Shown in pieces: positions 9,443 through 17,805 of a stretch of DNA of 64,000 nucleotides. Below the pieces are notes generated by a model, which saw nothing but the letters and a program-made list of their open reading frames with translations, had not been told where the DNA came from and made no database searches. The position numbers were made by a program, and so were the translations under genes. The stretch is from Prevotellaceae bacterium UBA6858 (GTDB lineage Bacteria; Bacteroidota; Bacteroidia; Bacteroidales; Bacteroidaceae). Numbering within the stretch: position 1 is the first letter of the stretch; each line of letters opens with the position of its first letter. The DNA lies in contig DKDC01000019.1 in assembly GCA_002451695.1 (NCBI GenBank), positions 97,667-161,666 on the forward strand, given 5' to 3'.

Positions 9443-9526
9443 CACATAGGACATGGAAAAAACTACATCGGACATAGAAAAAATTATATCAGACATAATT
9501 CAAATTACATCAGACCTTTTTTTTCG
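9443..9526 (-). repeat. 21-bp-phased dispersed repeat, copy 3
   Basis: Core centres at 9449, 9470, 9491 and 9512, all four cores in the same direction. It ends in CAGACC followed by a T-run (reverse orientation). It lies in the divergent space between the methyltransferase and metA genes. Confidence 0.9.
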
Positions 9527-9547
9527 CACAATTTGCCAGCCGCTGCA

Positions 9548-9573
9548 ATCCGGCTTATCCGCAAAAGCCGGAT
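9548..9573. other. 9-bp hairpin upstream of metA
   Basis: ATCCGGCTT and AAGCCGGAT form a perfect stem with an 8-nt loop. It lies upstream of the likely metA promoter and not in its leader, so it is not a riboswitch for metA. It has no T-run. Confidence 0.4.
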
Positions 9574-9614
9574 GATATTGGTTTGCGGAATAATATGCGT
9601 GTGGGATTTTTTCG

Positions 9615-9622
9615 TAATTTTG
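9615..9622 (+). promoter_or_regulatory. Probable -7 box of metA
   Basis: TAATTTTG matches TAnnTTTG and lies 23 bp before the ATG at 9646. The short implied leader leaves no room for a regulatory RNA. Confidence 0.5.
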
Positions 9623-9645
9623 CAACGATACACTGTAACTTCGTC

Positions 9646-10527
9646 ATGCCACTGTATGTACCCCAAAATCTGCCGGCAATAAAGGAGCTTTCCGCGCAGG
9701 GCATAGAATTATATTCCGAAATCCCGCAGGGCGTTAAACCCCTGCGCATACTGCTTTTGAACCTCATGCCCATAAAGCAGGTTACGGAGAGCGACATCGC
9801 GCGCCAGCTTTCAAAGACCGGCCTGCCCGTGGAGCTTATCCTTGTGAAAATACGCGGGCAGAAGTACAAGAACACCCCGCAGGAACACATGGACACCTTC
9901 TACCGCAATTTCGACGAGCTTGCGTCGGAACAGTATGAGGGGATGATTGTTACGGGTGCGCCGGTGGAAAGGATACCGTTCGAGGACGTGAGATATTGGA
10001 GGCAGCTCACCGAGATATTCGACTGGTCGCGCACCGAAATAGGTTCGGCGGTGTATCTCTGCTGGGGGGCGCAGGTTGGGCTTTACCACCACTACGGCGT
10101 GCCTAAGTACGATTTGCCGAAGAAGCTTTTCGGGGTTTACAGGCAGAAGCTCATGAAGCAGGACCTTCCCATTTTCCGCAACATTCCCCATGTGTTCAAT
10201 ATGCCCCACAGCCGCTACACCGAGGTGCGCAAAAGCGACATCGACCAAGTGGAGGATCTTGAGATTTTTGCGCAGGGGGAAAGTTCCGGCGTGGGGATAG
10301 TGAAACCCAAGAACAGGAGCGAGTTTTTCGTGATGGGGCATCTTGAATATTCCCCCACCACTCTCGACACCGAATACAGGCGCGACCTTGGCAGGGGGCT
10401 TGACATTGAAATGCCGGAGAACTACTATGCGGGCAACGACCCGGAGAAAGGCCCCGATTATTCGTGGCAGAAACCGGCGGAAGCGTTCTACTCTAACTGG
10501 CTCAACTATTACGTAAACAAGAAATGA
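9646..10527 (+). CDS. metA: Homoserine O-acyltransferase (MetA family)
   Basis: Activates homoserine by O-acylation, the first committed step of methionine synthesis. The start at MPLYVPQNLPAIKEL is the family N-terminus; the open frame begins further upstream at 9583. Visible motifs are NLMPIKQVTESDIARQL, VTGAPVE, the nucleophile Cys in VYLCWGAQVGLYHHYG, and the catalytic His-Glu region GHLEYS. Its 293 residues match the family. MetA enzymes may use succinyl- or acetyl-CoA and I cannot assign the donor with certainty. It overlaps the next gene by 4 bp, forming an operon. Confidence 0.95.
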   Translation: MPLYVPQNLPAIKELSAQGIELYSEIPQGVKPLRILLLNLMPIKQVTESDIARQLSKTGLPVELILVKIRGQKYKNTPQEHMDTFYRNFDELASEQYEGMIVTGAPVERIPFEDVRYWRQLTEIFDWSRTEIGSAVYLCWGAQVGLYHHYGVPKYDLPKKLFGVYRQKLMKQDLPIFRNIPHVFNMPHSRYTEVRKSDIDQVEDLEIFAQGESSGVGIVKPKNRSEFFVMGHLEYSPTTLDTEYRRDLGRGLDIEMPENYYAGNDPEKGPDYSWQKPAEAFYSNWLNYYVNKK

Positions 10528-12332
10528 AAGCCGCAGAAACGCGCAGCATCGAGCTGCTCTCCCCCGCCCGCGACGCGGACACTGGGATAGAGGCTATACG
10601 CCACGGGGCGGATGCCGTATATATAGGTGCGCCAAAGTTCGGCGCGAGAGCGGCCGCGGCAAACAGCATTGACGACATAAAGCGCCTTGTGGATTATGCC
10701 CACCTTTTCAATGCCAAGGTTTACGCAACGCTCAACACAATTCTGTATGACGACGAGCTGGAGGAGGCAAGGGAAATGGCTTTCCGCCTCCATGGCATCG
10801 GCGTTGACGCATTGCTTGTGCAGGACGCGGCGTTTCTGGAAATGGAACTCCCGCCGATAGCCCTGCACGCAAGCACGCAATGCGACAACCGCACGCCCGG
10901 GAAAGTCAGGCGGCTTTACGAAGAGGGATTTTCCACGGCGGTGCTCGCGAGGGAGCTTTCAATAGACGAGATAGCCGAAATCCACAGACAGTGCCCCGGA
11001 ATGCGCCTTGAGGCTTTCGTTCACGGAGCTTTGTGCGTGAGCATGAGCGGACGCTGCCACGCCTCGCAGCATTGCTTCGGGCGCAGCGCAAACCGTGGGG
11101 AGTGCGCCCAGTTCTGCCGCCTTCCTTTTGACCTTGAAACCGAAAACGGCGTGAAAATAATAGAGGGCAAGCACCTTCTGTCGCTCCGCGACCTTAACCG
11201 CACGGACTTTTTGGAACAACTGCTGGACGCCGGCGTAAGTTCCCTGAAAATAGAAGGGCGTTTGAAAGACGTGGAATATGTCAAGAACATTACGGCCTGG
11301 TACAGGAAGAAGCTCGACGCCATTTTAGAGCGGCGCAAGGAATACCGAAGGGCTTCGGCGGGAAACGTATCTGTGGCTTTCGAGCCCAAACCCGGGAAAA
11401 GTTTTAACCGTGGATTCACGGATTATTTCATGAACGGCAGAACCATTAGGCTTGCCTGCCCCGCCACGCCAAAGAGCATAGGCGAGCCGGTGGGCGAGGT
11501 GCGCGAGGTGAGAGACCGCTGCATTGTTGTTTCGGGGCACAAAAAGTTTTCCAACGGCGACGGTCTTTGCTTTTTCACCGACAGCGGCGAACTTTGCGGC
11601 TTCCGCGTCAACCGTGCGGAGGGAACGCGGCTTTTTCCGGCTTCAATGCCGCAAATAAAGTGTCATACCGGGCTTTTCCGCAATCACGACGAGGCTTTCT
11701 CGCAGTTGCTTGCCAAGCCTTCGGCAGAGCGCACGCTGAGACTGGACTTCAAACTTTCCGAAACCGGAAGCGGCTATTCGCTTTCCGCAACCGACGAGCT
11801 TTCGCGCCACGCCGATGCGCAAATAAACTTTGCCCACGAAAAGGCACGCAGTCCGCAGCGCGGAAACATTGTGGCGCAGCTTTCAAAACTCGGCGGCACT
11901 TGTTTTGCGGCGGGGAACGTTGAAATAGAAAACGACGGGAATTTCATACCGTCCTCGCTGCTTGCCGAGGCGCGCAGGAGCGTTGCGGCATCACTGATGA
12001 CCCAAACCCCGGAAAGGCCGGCGGCAAATGCCGTATGCAAAAAGCCTTCAACGGAGGATGTGGAGTATTCCGCCAATGTGGCAAACAAGCTCGCGGAAAA
12101 ATTCTACAGGCAGTGCGGGGCGGAAAGCGTAGAGCCGGCATGGGAGATTGAAGAGCCGCAAAACGCCCCCATAATGACGTGCCGCTACTGTCTGCGCAAC
12201 GAGATTGGAATGTGCCTCAAAAGGCGCGGCAGCGACCGTTCCTACCTGTTTCTCCGCCTTGCAAACGGCAAACGCTTCCGTCTGGACTTCGACTGCAAGG
12301 AGTGTATCATGAGGATTTATGCCGAGGAATAG
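10524..12332 (+). CDS. Peptidase U32 family protein (tRNA/rRNA hydroxylation type)
   Basis: 602 residues of the U32 family, whose members TrhP and RlhA hydroxylate tRNA or 23S rRNA, while others are annotated as collagenases. The N-terminal barrel includes AVYIGAPKFGARAA and VYATLNTI. The cysteine cluster SGRCHASQHCFGRSANRGEC and QFCRLPF fits the conserved site expected to carry an Fe-S cluster or metal. The long C-terminal half has further cysteines (CRYCLRNEIGMCLKRR, CKECIM). It is translationally coupled to metA by ATGA. Confidence 0.9.
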   Translation: MKAAETRSIELLSPARDADTGIEAIRHGADAVYIGAPKFGARAAAANSIDDIKRLVDYAHLFNAKVYATLNTILYDDELEEAREMAFRLHGIGVDALLVQDAAFLEMELPPIALHASTQCDNRTPGKVRRLYEEGFSTAVLARELSIDEIAEIHRQCPGMRLEAFVHGALCVSMSGRCHASQHCFGRSANRGECAQFCRLPFDLETENGVKIIEGKHLLSLRDLNRTDFLEQLLDAGVSSLKIEGRLKDVEYVKNITAWYRKKLDAILERRKEYRRASAGNVSVAFEPKPGKSFNRGFTDYFMNGRTIRLACPATPKSIGEPVGEVREVRDRCIVVSGHKKFSNGDGLCFFTDSGELCGFRVNRAEGTRLFPASMPQIKCHTGLFRNHDEAFSQLLAKPSAERTLRLDFKLSETGSGYSLSATDELSRHADAQINFAHEKARSPQRGNIVAQLSKLGGTCFAAGNVEIENDGNFIPSSLLAEARRSVAASLMTQTPERPAANAVCKKPSTEDVEYSANVANKLAEKFYRQCGAESVEPAWEIEEPQNAPIMTCRYCLRNEIGMCLKRRGSDRSYLFLRLANGKRFRLDFDCKECIMRIYAEE

Positions 12333-13314
12333 CTTTCTTGGAATTGCGCTCACGCTTGTTGCCGCAATGGCTGTCGCGGCGGGCTGCACTTATCCGCGCC
12401 CGCAGATAGACATGAAGTGGGACTGCACTCCGCAGCAGCGCGACTCGATAGAATTTTCCTACAGGCATCATTTCACCGAAAACAGCAACTTTCTCGTCAA
12501 GGGCGACAGCCTGATGCTGCTGCCGCAGTCGCCCGCAGACATCATGCAGTCGCTTGGCGACACGGCGTGGGTATGCAGGAACGACAGGGTTGTCGTTGCC
12601 GACATCGCAAGGGTTGCCGGCGGCGGCGCCGACAGCGTTTGGGTGAAGATTGCCCGCGACCAGATGACGATAGGCTGGCTTGCCGAGGGGACGCTCCTCA
12701 AAAACGTGGTGCCCGAAGACCCCATTTCGCAGTTCATCCATGTTTTCGGCAACAGGCGCATCGTTGCGCTCTGCTGCATCGCCGCCATTGCCGTGGCGGT
12801 GGGGCTTCTGAAAACGATAAGGCGCAAGAAGGCGAGGATTGTGCACTTCAACGACATCGACAGCATATACCCCACGCTGCTTTGCGTTGACATGGCGTTC
12901 ATCGCGCTTGTTTACGCGTCGATACAGCATTTCGTGCCGCAGACGTGGCAGGAGTTCTATTTCCACCCCACCCTCAACCCGTTTGCCGTGCCGCCTGTGC
13001 TGTCGGCGATGATTGCGGGAGTTTGGGGGCTTGTGCTTTTCGCCATAGCGTCCCTTGACGATGCCGTGCACAAACTTGAGTGGCAGGAGGCTGCGCCATA
13101 CCTGCTCACGCTTGCAGGAATGGCAATGGTTGTCTATCTCGTCTTTGCGGCAGCCACCATGGTTTACGCCGGCTATCCGCTCTTCGTTGCCTACGCCGCC
13201 TTTGCCTTTGTGAGATACCGCAGAAACCGCACATACAAATATGTGTGCGGCAAATGCGGACACAAGCTGCGCCACAAAGGCACCTGCCCTTTTTGCGGGG
13301 CGAGAAACATCTGA
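12319..13314 (+). CDS. Membrane lipoprotein with SH3-like region and C-terminal zinc ribbon
   Basis: 331 residues. The N-terminus has a lipobox (AMAVAAGC), so the mature protein should be lipidated at that cysteine. A short SH3-like beta region (DTAWVCRNDRVVVADI to IGWLAEGTLL) is followed by four predicted membrane helices. The C-terminus ends in a cytoplasmic zinc ribbon (CGKCGHKLRHKGTCPFCG). It overlaps the U32 gene by 14 bp, so it belongs to the metA operon. Such proteins are common in Bacteroidales, but no function is known to me. Confidence 0.85.
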   Translation: MPRNSFLGIALTLVAAMAVAAGCTYPRPQIDMKWDCTPQQRDSIEFSYRHHFTENSNFLVKGDSLMLLPQSPADIMQSLGDTAWVCRNDRVVVADIARVAGGGADSVWVKIARDQMTIGWLAEGTLLKNVVPEDPISQFIHVFGNRRIVALCCIAAIAVAVGLLKTIRRKKARIVHFNDIDSIYPTLLCVDMAFIALVYASIQHFVPQTWQEFYFHPTLNPFAVPPVLSAMIAGVWGLVLFAIASLDDAVHKLEWQEAAPYLLTLAGMAMVVYLVFAAATMVYAGYPLFVAYAAFAFVRYRRNRTYKYVCGKCGHKLRHKGTCPFCGARNI

Positions 13315-13347
13315 TTGTGCGAAAGCGCATTCATAAACCCCGAAAAC

Positions 13348-13427
13348 CACATGGGACATGGGATAAACTACATCTGATGTAGGAAAAATTATGTCTGATA
13401 TAATCCAAATTACATCAGACCTTTTTT
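13348..13427 (-). repeat. 21-bp-phased dispersed repeat, copy 4
   Basis: Core centres at 13354, 13375, 13396 and 13417. The third core is TTATGTCTGATATAA, the exact reverse complement of the third core of copy 3. The conserved flank CCCGAAAACC precedes it and CCTTGCAAGC follows. It lies between convergent genes. Confidence 0.9.
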
Positions 13428-13535
13428 CGCCCCTTGCAAGCTCCTGTAAAACAAAGTCTTACAAAAACTGCAACATTTGGGGTTTGGGACTTGTAATCAG
13501 GCGGTTATAAACACGGCTGAAAACCTCCGCCATTC

Positions 13536-15362
13536 TTATTTGCGGAATGGCGGGAACGCCCCGGCTTCGCGGAGCGCCGCGAGCAGACGGGCGTTGTCGG
13601 CGCGGCTTCTTACGGCTATCCTCACAAATTCCCTGCCGTCGGCATTCACTTGTGCGGTGCTGTCGTGCAGCAGTATGTTGTGCTTTCTCAGCATCCACAG
13701 CAAAAGCGCGGACACCGTGGCGGGCTTCATCACCTCGCACAGCAGGAAGTTTGCCTGGGACGGCATCACTTTCAGAAATCCCGATTTCCCGAGTTCCTCG
13801 CGGAGGTATTCGCGTTCTTTTCCCAATGCCCCGCACGAGCGTGTGTAGCCGCTCTCGTACTTTCCGAGAATCTGCATGAAAAACTCCGCCACGGAATTTA
13901 CGTTCCACAAGCCCGAAGAAGCCTTTATCCTGTCAACAAGTTCGCTGTCGCCCGAACACAGTATTGCGAGGCGTATTCCGGCAATGCCATACGCCGCCAT
14001 GTCCCTTACGACAACAATGTTGGGGTGGCGTTCAAGCACTCCGTCGTCAAGCACGGAGCATCCTGACGGCGCATTGCAGAAATCCGCCGCGCTCTCGTCC
14101 ACCACCATGTGCATATTGCGTTCCCCGCACCATTGCGCCAGGCGCAGTATATCCTTTTGCGGCATTACGCTTCCCGTTACAAGATCGGGATTTGACAGCA
14201 TCAGGATGCCGGCCCTGCGCAGGCGCAGGAATTCCATTATATCTTCTGCAGAATATGACAGGTCGGCATTTTGCGGCACATAAACATGGAAGCCGCTATT
14301 GCTTGTGCGTCCGAAAACTGCCGGCAGCCGGCGCACCGTACACACCGTGCCGCCAAGTTCGCGGCGCAGCCTCTCCACAAGTTCGCAAACTCCGTTTCCC
14401 GGTACAACGTATTCCTCCTTAACGTTCCAGCACTTGCTCGCGCACAGGCTGTTCACCTCCATTGCCGAAGGGCTTGAAGAAAGCAGCGTGCGGAAGTTGG
14501 CTTCCAGCTCGTCGGTTATCCCCGAACCGGCAAAGAACACATTTGTAGGGAAACTGAAGTCAATCAGACGCGGAATGCGCCACAGGCCGCCGTGCCGCGC
14601 CGACAGTTTGCCGAGAATGTCCCCGTCGCCGGCAAATATAAGCTCTGCGGTGTCGAGGTCGAGCTTGTCGTCAATCTCATACCATTTGCCGCCGTTCACG
14701 GGCAGGGCCTTGAGGCTGCTGCTGTTGAGGAATGTTATTATGCTCAGCACGTTCTCGTAGTACTCGTTGTTTCCCACCGCCTTGATGTACGCCTCGAGAA
14801 AAGGCACATACTTGTTTGCGGAAAACTCCTTTGAGAACTTGTATATGTTCACCGTTTTGTAGTAGGTGTCGGCATACTTGTAGTCAAAAGCCTTTTTCGG
14901 CACGAAATTCACTATGTTGCAGTCCTTGTCAATCTGCACCATCGTGCCGTCCATCCAAGGCTCGTATTTTGCCACAAGGGCAAGGTTCGGCTCCTTGTTA
15001 GCGGCTATGTCCTCAAGAAGCCCGTAGTCGAATATCAAATCGCTTTCCAGAAGCAGCGTGTCCTCCTGTTGCAGCTTGTCCTTTGCGAGCCACAGGGAGT
15101 AGATGTTGTTTGTGCGGCTGTAGTCGGGGTTGTCAACATACTCTATCCGCATTCCGCCGCGCTCCGTGCCGAGATGCCTCCGCAGCGCCTCGCCCTTGTA
15201 GCCCGTCACCACAACAAGGCGGCTCACGCCCAGGCGCAGAAGTTGCGCCACCACGCGGTCGATGAGCATTTCGCCGTTCACCCTCACCATGCACTTGGTG
15301 TTGTCCTTTGTAAATTCCTTAAGGCGTTTGCCCATTCCCGCCGCCAATATAAGAGCCTGCAT
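13536..15362 (-). CDS. Nucleotidyltransferase fused to an aminotransferase-like domain lacking the PLP lysine
   Basis: 608 residues. Residues 1-245 are a LicC/PntC-type CTP-dependent sugar- or phosphocholine-nucleotidyltransferase (LILAAGMGKRLKEFTKDNTK, YSRTNNIYSLWLAK, LLLESDLIFD). Residues from about 260 are a fold-type I aminotransferase-like domain of the HisC/CobD group: PGNGVCELVERL, SNPDLVTGS, VVDES. The PLP lysine is expected in the S-K-x-[FY]-G motif, but the sequence reads RDMAAYGIAGIRLA, which puts Ala456 at the lysine position. The codons were checked on the minus strand. The fusion resembles enzymes of surface phosphonate or phosphocholine decoration, with the second half possibly non-catalytic. 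Confidence 0.85.
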   Translation of the reverse strand: MQALILAAGMGKRLKEFTKDNTKCMVRVNGEMLIDRVVAQLLRLGVSRLVVVTGYKGEALRRHLGTERGGMRIEYVDNPDYSRTNNIYSLWLAKDKLQQEDTLLLESDLIFDYGLLEDIAANKEPNLALVAKYEPWMDGTMVQIDKDCNIVNFVPKKAFDYKYADTYYKTVNIYKFSKEFSANKYVPFLEAYIKAVGNNEYYENVLSIITFLNSSSLKALPVNGGKWYEIDDKLDLDTAELIFAGDGDILGKLSARHGGLWRIPRLIDFSFPTNVFFAGSGITDELEANFRTLLSSSPSAMEVNSLCASKCWNVKEEYVVPGNGVCELVERLRRELGGTVCTVRRLPAVFGRTSNSGFHVYVPQNADLSYSAEDIMEFLRLRRAGILMLSNPDLVTGSVMPQKDILRLAQWCGERNMHMVVDESAADFCNAPSGCSVLDDGVLERHPNIVVVRDMAAYGIAGIRLAILCSGDSELVDRIKASSGLWNVNSVAEFFMQILGKYESGYTRSCGALGKEREYLREELGKSGFLKVMPSQANFLLCEVMKPATVSALLLWMLRKHNILLHDSTAQVNADGREFVRIAVRSRADNARLLAALREAGAFPPFRK

Positions 15363-15501
15363 CTGTAAGATAATTCGTTAGTGTGTTTGCGGTTTAAGTC
15401 CGCGAACCGGTGTAAACATCATGCAATGATACAACTTTTATTCCGATTATCCTGCAACGGCGGCCGTAAAAAGATTGCGTTTTTCCAAACGCCCGGAAAA
15501 C

Positions 15502-15582
15502 CACATGGGACATGGGAAAAACTATGTCCTATGTAGAAAAAATTATGTCTGATGTAATTTGAATTACATCAGACCTTTTTTC
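15502..15582 (-). repeat. 21-bp-phased dispersed repeat, copy 5
   Basis: Core centres at 15508, 15529, 15550 and 15571. Cores 2 and 3 are inverted relative to copy 3, and cores 3 and 4 form a 13-bp inverted repeat. It lies between two tandem minus-strand genes. Confidence 0.9.
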
Positions 15583-15672
15583 ACCACTTGCAAACATTTG
15601 AGAAACAGTTCGGTACAAGAAAGATTTCATGCATGGGTACCGTTTTGAAATCCAATGCCTTACATATTGAGC

Positions 15673-15712
15673 AAAACACCCCGCAAGGTTTTTGCGCCTT
15701 GCGGGGTGTTTT
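15673..15712 (-). terminator. Rho-independent terminator of the ABC-F/M13 operon
   Basis: A long stem pairs CACCCCGCAAGG with CCTTGCGGGGTG, flanked by A- and T-runs on both sides, so it can act in either direction. It lies about 30 bp beyond the stop of the M13 peptidase gene. Confidence 0.85.
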
Positions 15713-15741
15713 ATATTTTCAGGCTAAGCCCGGACGGGCTT

Positions 15742-17772
15742 TTACCAGATTGTAACCCTCTTGTCTTTGGGAACGAACAGCTTGTTCTTTTCGGTTACGT
15801 TGAACGCCTTGTACCACGCGTCTATGTGCGGGAGTGCGCCATTTACTCTCCAGCGTCCCAAGGAGTGCGGGTCGCTCTTTGTGCGGCGGCGTATCTCCTC
15901 GTCGTTGATGTTTGCGGCCCAAACGTTGGCGTATGCAATGAAGAAACGCTGCTCGGGCGTGAAGCCGTCCGCGCTGTCGAGCGGGGTTTCTTTCATCGCG
16001 TTCTGCAAAGCCTGGTATGCCACGTTCAAACCTCCGTGGTCGGCAAGGTTTTCGCCTAATGTCAGTTCACCGTTGCCCTTCAGTCCGGGAAGCACCTCTA
16101 TGTTGCCGAAGAAATCGCTCATCACCTTTGCGCGCTTCTCGAAATTGTCTCCGTCGGCCTTGGTCCACCAGTCCTTCAGATTGCCGTCCTTGTCGAACTG
16201 CCGCCCCTGGTCGTCAAATCCGTGGGTCATCTCGTGGCCAATCACAACGCCTATCGCGCCGTAGTTGAAAGCGTCATCCGCGCTTGCGTCGAAGAAAGGC
16301 GGCTGCAGGATGCCCGCCGGGAAGCATATCTCGTTGGTCGTGGGATTGTAGTATGCGTTGACGGTCTGCGGGTTCATGTACCATTTTGTGCGGTCAACCT
16401 TCTTGTTAACGGTGCGCTCAATCTCATCGTCATTGGCAAACTTCACAGCCTCGGCGATATTGTCCAAAAGAGACTGCCCGGGGTTCACGGTGAGCTTGGA
16501 ATAGTCCTTCCACTTGTCAGGATAGCCTATCTTCACATAGAATGTGGAGAGTTTCTCCATTGCTTTCTTCTTGGTCTCGTCGCTCATCCATGTCTGCGCC
16601 TCTATGCGCTCGCCGAGAGCCGTCTGAAGGTTTTTCACGAGCTTTATCATGCGCTCCTTGGAGCTTTCGGGGAAATATTTTTCAACATACATCTTTCCCA
16701 CGCCTTCGCCAATCACGCCCTGCACGAGCGCAACCGCACGCTTCCACGACGGCTTCTCCTCTTTTTTGCCCGAGAACACCTTGCCGTAGAAGTCGAAGCT
16801 TGCCTTGCGCATCTCGTCATTGGTGTAGTTTGCGGCGAAGTCTATGATTTTGAACTCAAGATATGCCTTGTGCGCCTCAACCGGTATGGCCTTCAATGCG
16901 TCTTCCACTCCGTGAAGAAACTCCGGCTGCCCCACGCTTATTTCCTTGAACTCGGGATAGCCGCACTCGGTGTAGTAGCTCTTCCAGTCGATTGTGGGGT
17001 AGTCTTTCTGGAGCTGCGCGAAAGTCATCTTGTTGTAGTTTGACTCGGGGTCGCGAAGTTTTGTGGCTGAACGCGACACTTTTGCCAGCGCGTTCTCTAT
17101 GTCCATAACGTACTGGGTCTTGGTTTTTGCCGTGGCGTTGTCGTAGCCGCAGAGTTCAAACACCTTTGTTATGTAATTGGTGAATTCCGTGCGTATCTTC
17201 AACGTGGCGGAGTCTGTGTCGATATAGTATTCCTTCTCTCCGAGAGTAAGACCGCCCTGGCCTATCTGAACAAGGTTGTTCTTGCTGTCTTTGAGGTCGG
17301 CGTCCGCTCCCGTGTTGAAATATCCGCCCATTCCTATGCGCTCGAGCTTTGCGTTTACTCCCATTACGTCCTTGAAGGTTTTTATGTCCTTCACCATGTC
17401 GAGATACTTGGCTATGGGTTTTACGCCCTCATTGTTTTTGCGCACCGAGTCCATTGCAAGATTGTACAGGTCGCCAATCTTCTGGGCTATAGAGCCGGCG
17501 TCCTGTTTTTTGCCTGCAATCCCCTCAATGAGTTCGCGCACTTGCTTGTCGTTGTTCTCGCCAAGCTGCTCGAATGTGCCGTAGCGCGAATAATCGCCGG
17601 GAAGCGGGTGGCTCTTCATCCAGCCGCCGCAGGCAAACTGGTAGAAGTCGTCGCCGGGGTTCACGCTTGTGTCCAAGTCCTCCTTGTGAACTCCGGTTGC
17701 AAGCGGGGCGTTGCCGCAGGAAGCCGTAAGCCCTGCCAACGCAAATGCTGAAATAATCATTTTAAGGTTCAT
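15742..17772 (-). CDS. M13-family metallopeptidase lipoprotein (neprilysin/PepO type)
   Basis: 676 residues, full family length. The lipobox is LAGLTASC, so it is probably membrane-anchored outside the inner membrane. The C-terminal half holds the zinc site GVVIGHEMTHGFDDQGRQFD (HExxH), the downstream GENLADHGG with the third ligand, and the substrate motif NAYYNPTTNEICFPAGIL. M13 enzymes are zinc endopeptidases acting on short peptides. It follows the ABC-F gene by 33 bp, so the two are likely co-transcribed, and a strong terminator follows. Confidence 0.95.
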   Translation of the reverse strand: MNLKMIISAFALAGLTASCGNAPLATGVHKEDLDTSVNPGDDFYQFACGGWMKSHPLPGDYSRYGTFEQLGENNDKQVRELIEGIAGKKQDAGSIAQKIGDLYNLAMDSVRKNNEGVKPIAKYLDMVKDIKTFKDVMGVNAKLERIGMGGYFNTGADADLKDSKNNLVQIGQGGLTLGEKEYYIDTDSATLKIRTEFTNYITKVFELCGYDNATAKTKTQYVMDIENALAKVSRSATKLRDPESNYNKMTFAQLQKDYPTIDWKSYYTECGYPEFKEISVGQPEFLHGVEDALKAIPVEAHKAYLEFKIIDFAANYTNDEMRKASFDFYGKVFSGKKEEKPSWKRAVALVQGVIGEGVGKMYVEKYFPESSKERMIKLVKNLQTALGERIEAQTWMSDETKKKAMEKLSTFYVKIGYPDKWKDYSKLTVNPGQSLLDNIAEAVKFANDDEIERTVNKKVDRTKWYMNPQTVNAYYNPTTNEICFPAGILQPPFFDASADDAFNYGAIGVVIGHEMTHGFDDQGRQFDKDGNLKDWWTKADGDNFEKRAKVMSDFFGNIEVLPGLKGNGELTLGENLADHGGLNVAYQALQNAMKETPLDSADGFTPEQRFFIAYANVWAANINDEEIRRRTKSDPHSLGRWRVNGALPHIDAWYKAFNVTEKNKLFVPKDKRVTIW

Positions 17773-17805
17773 ATAGTTTTTGTTTGGTTGTTGGTATTCC
17801 GTTTT

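Noticed and set aside
9548..9645. SAM-type riboswitch upstream of metA
   Set aside because: The hairpin is upstream of the likely promoter box, and the remaining leader of about 20 nt is too short for a riboswitch.
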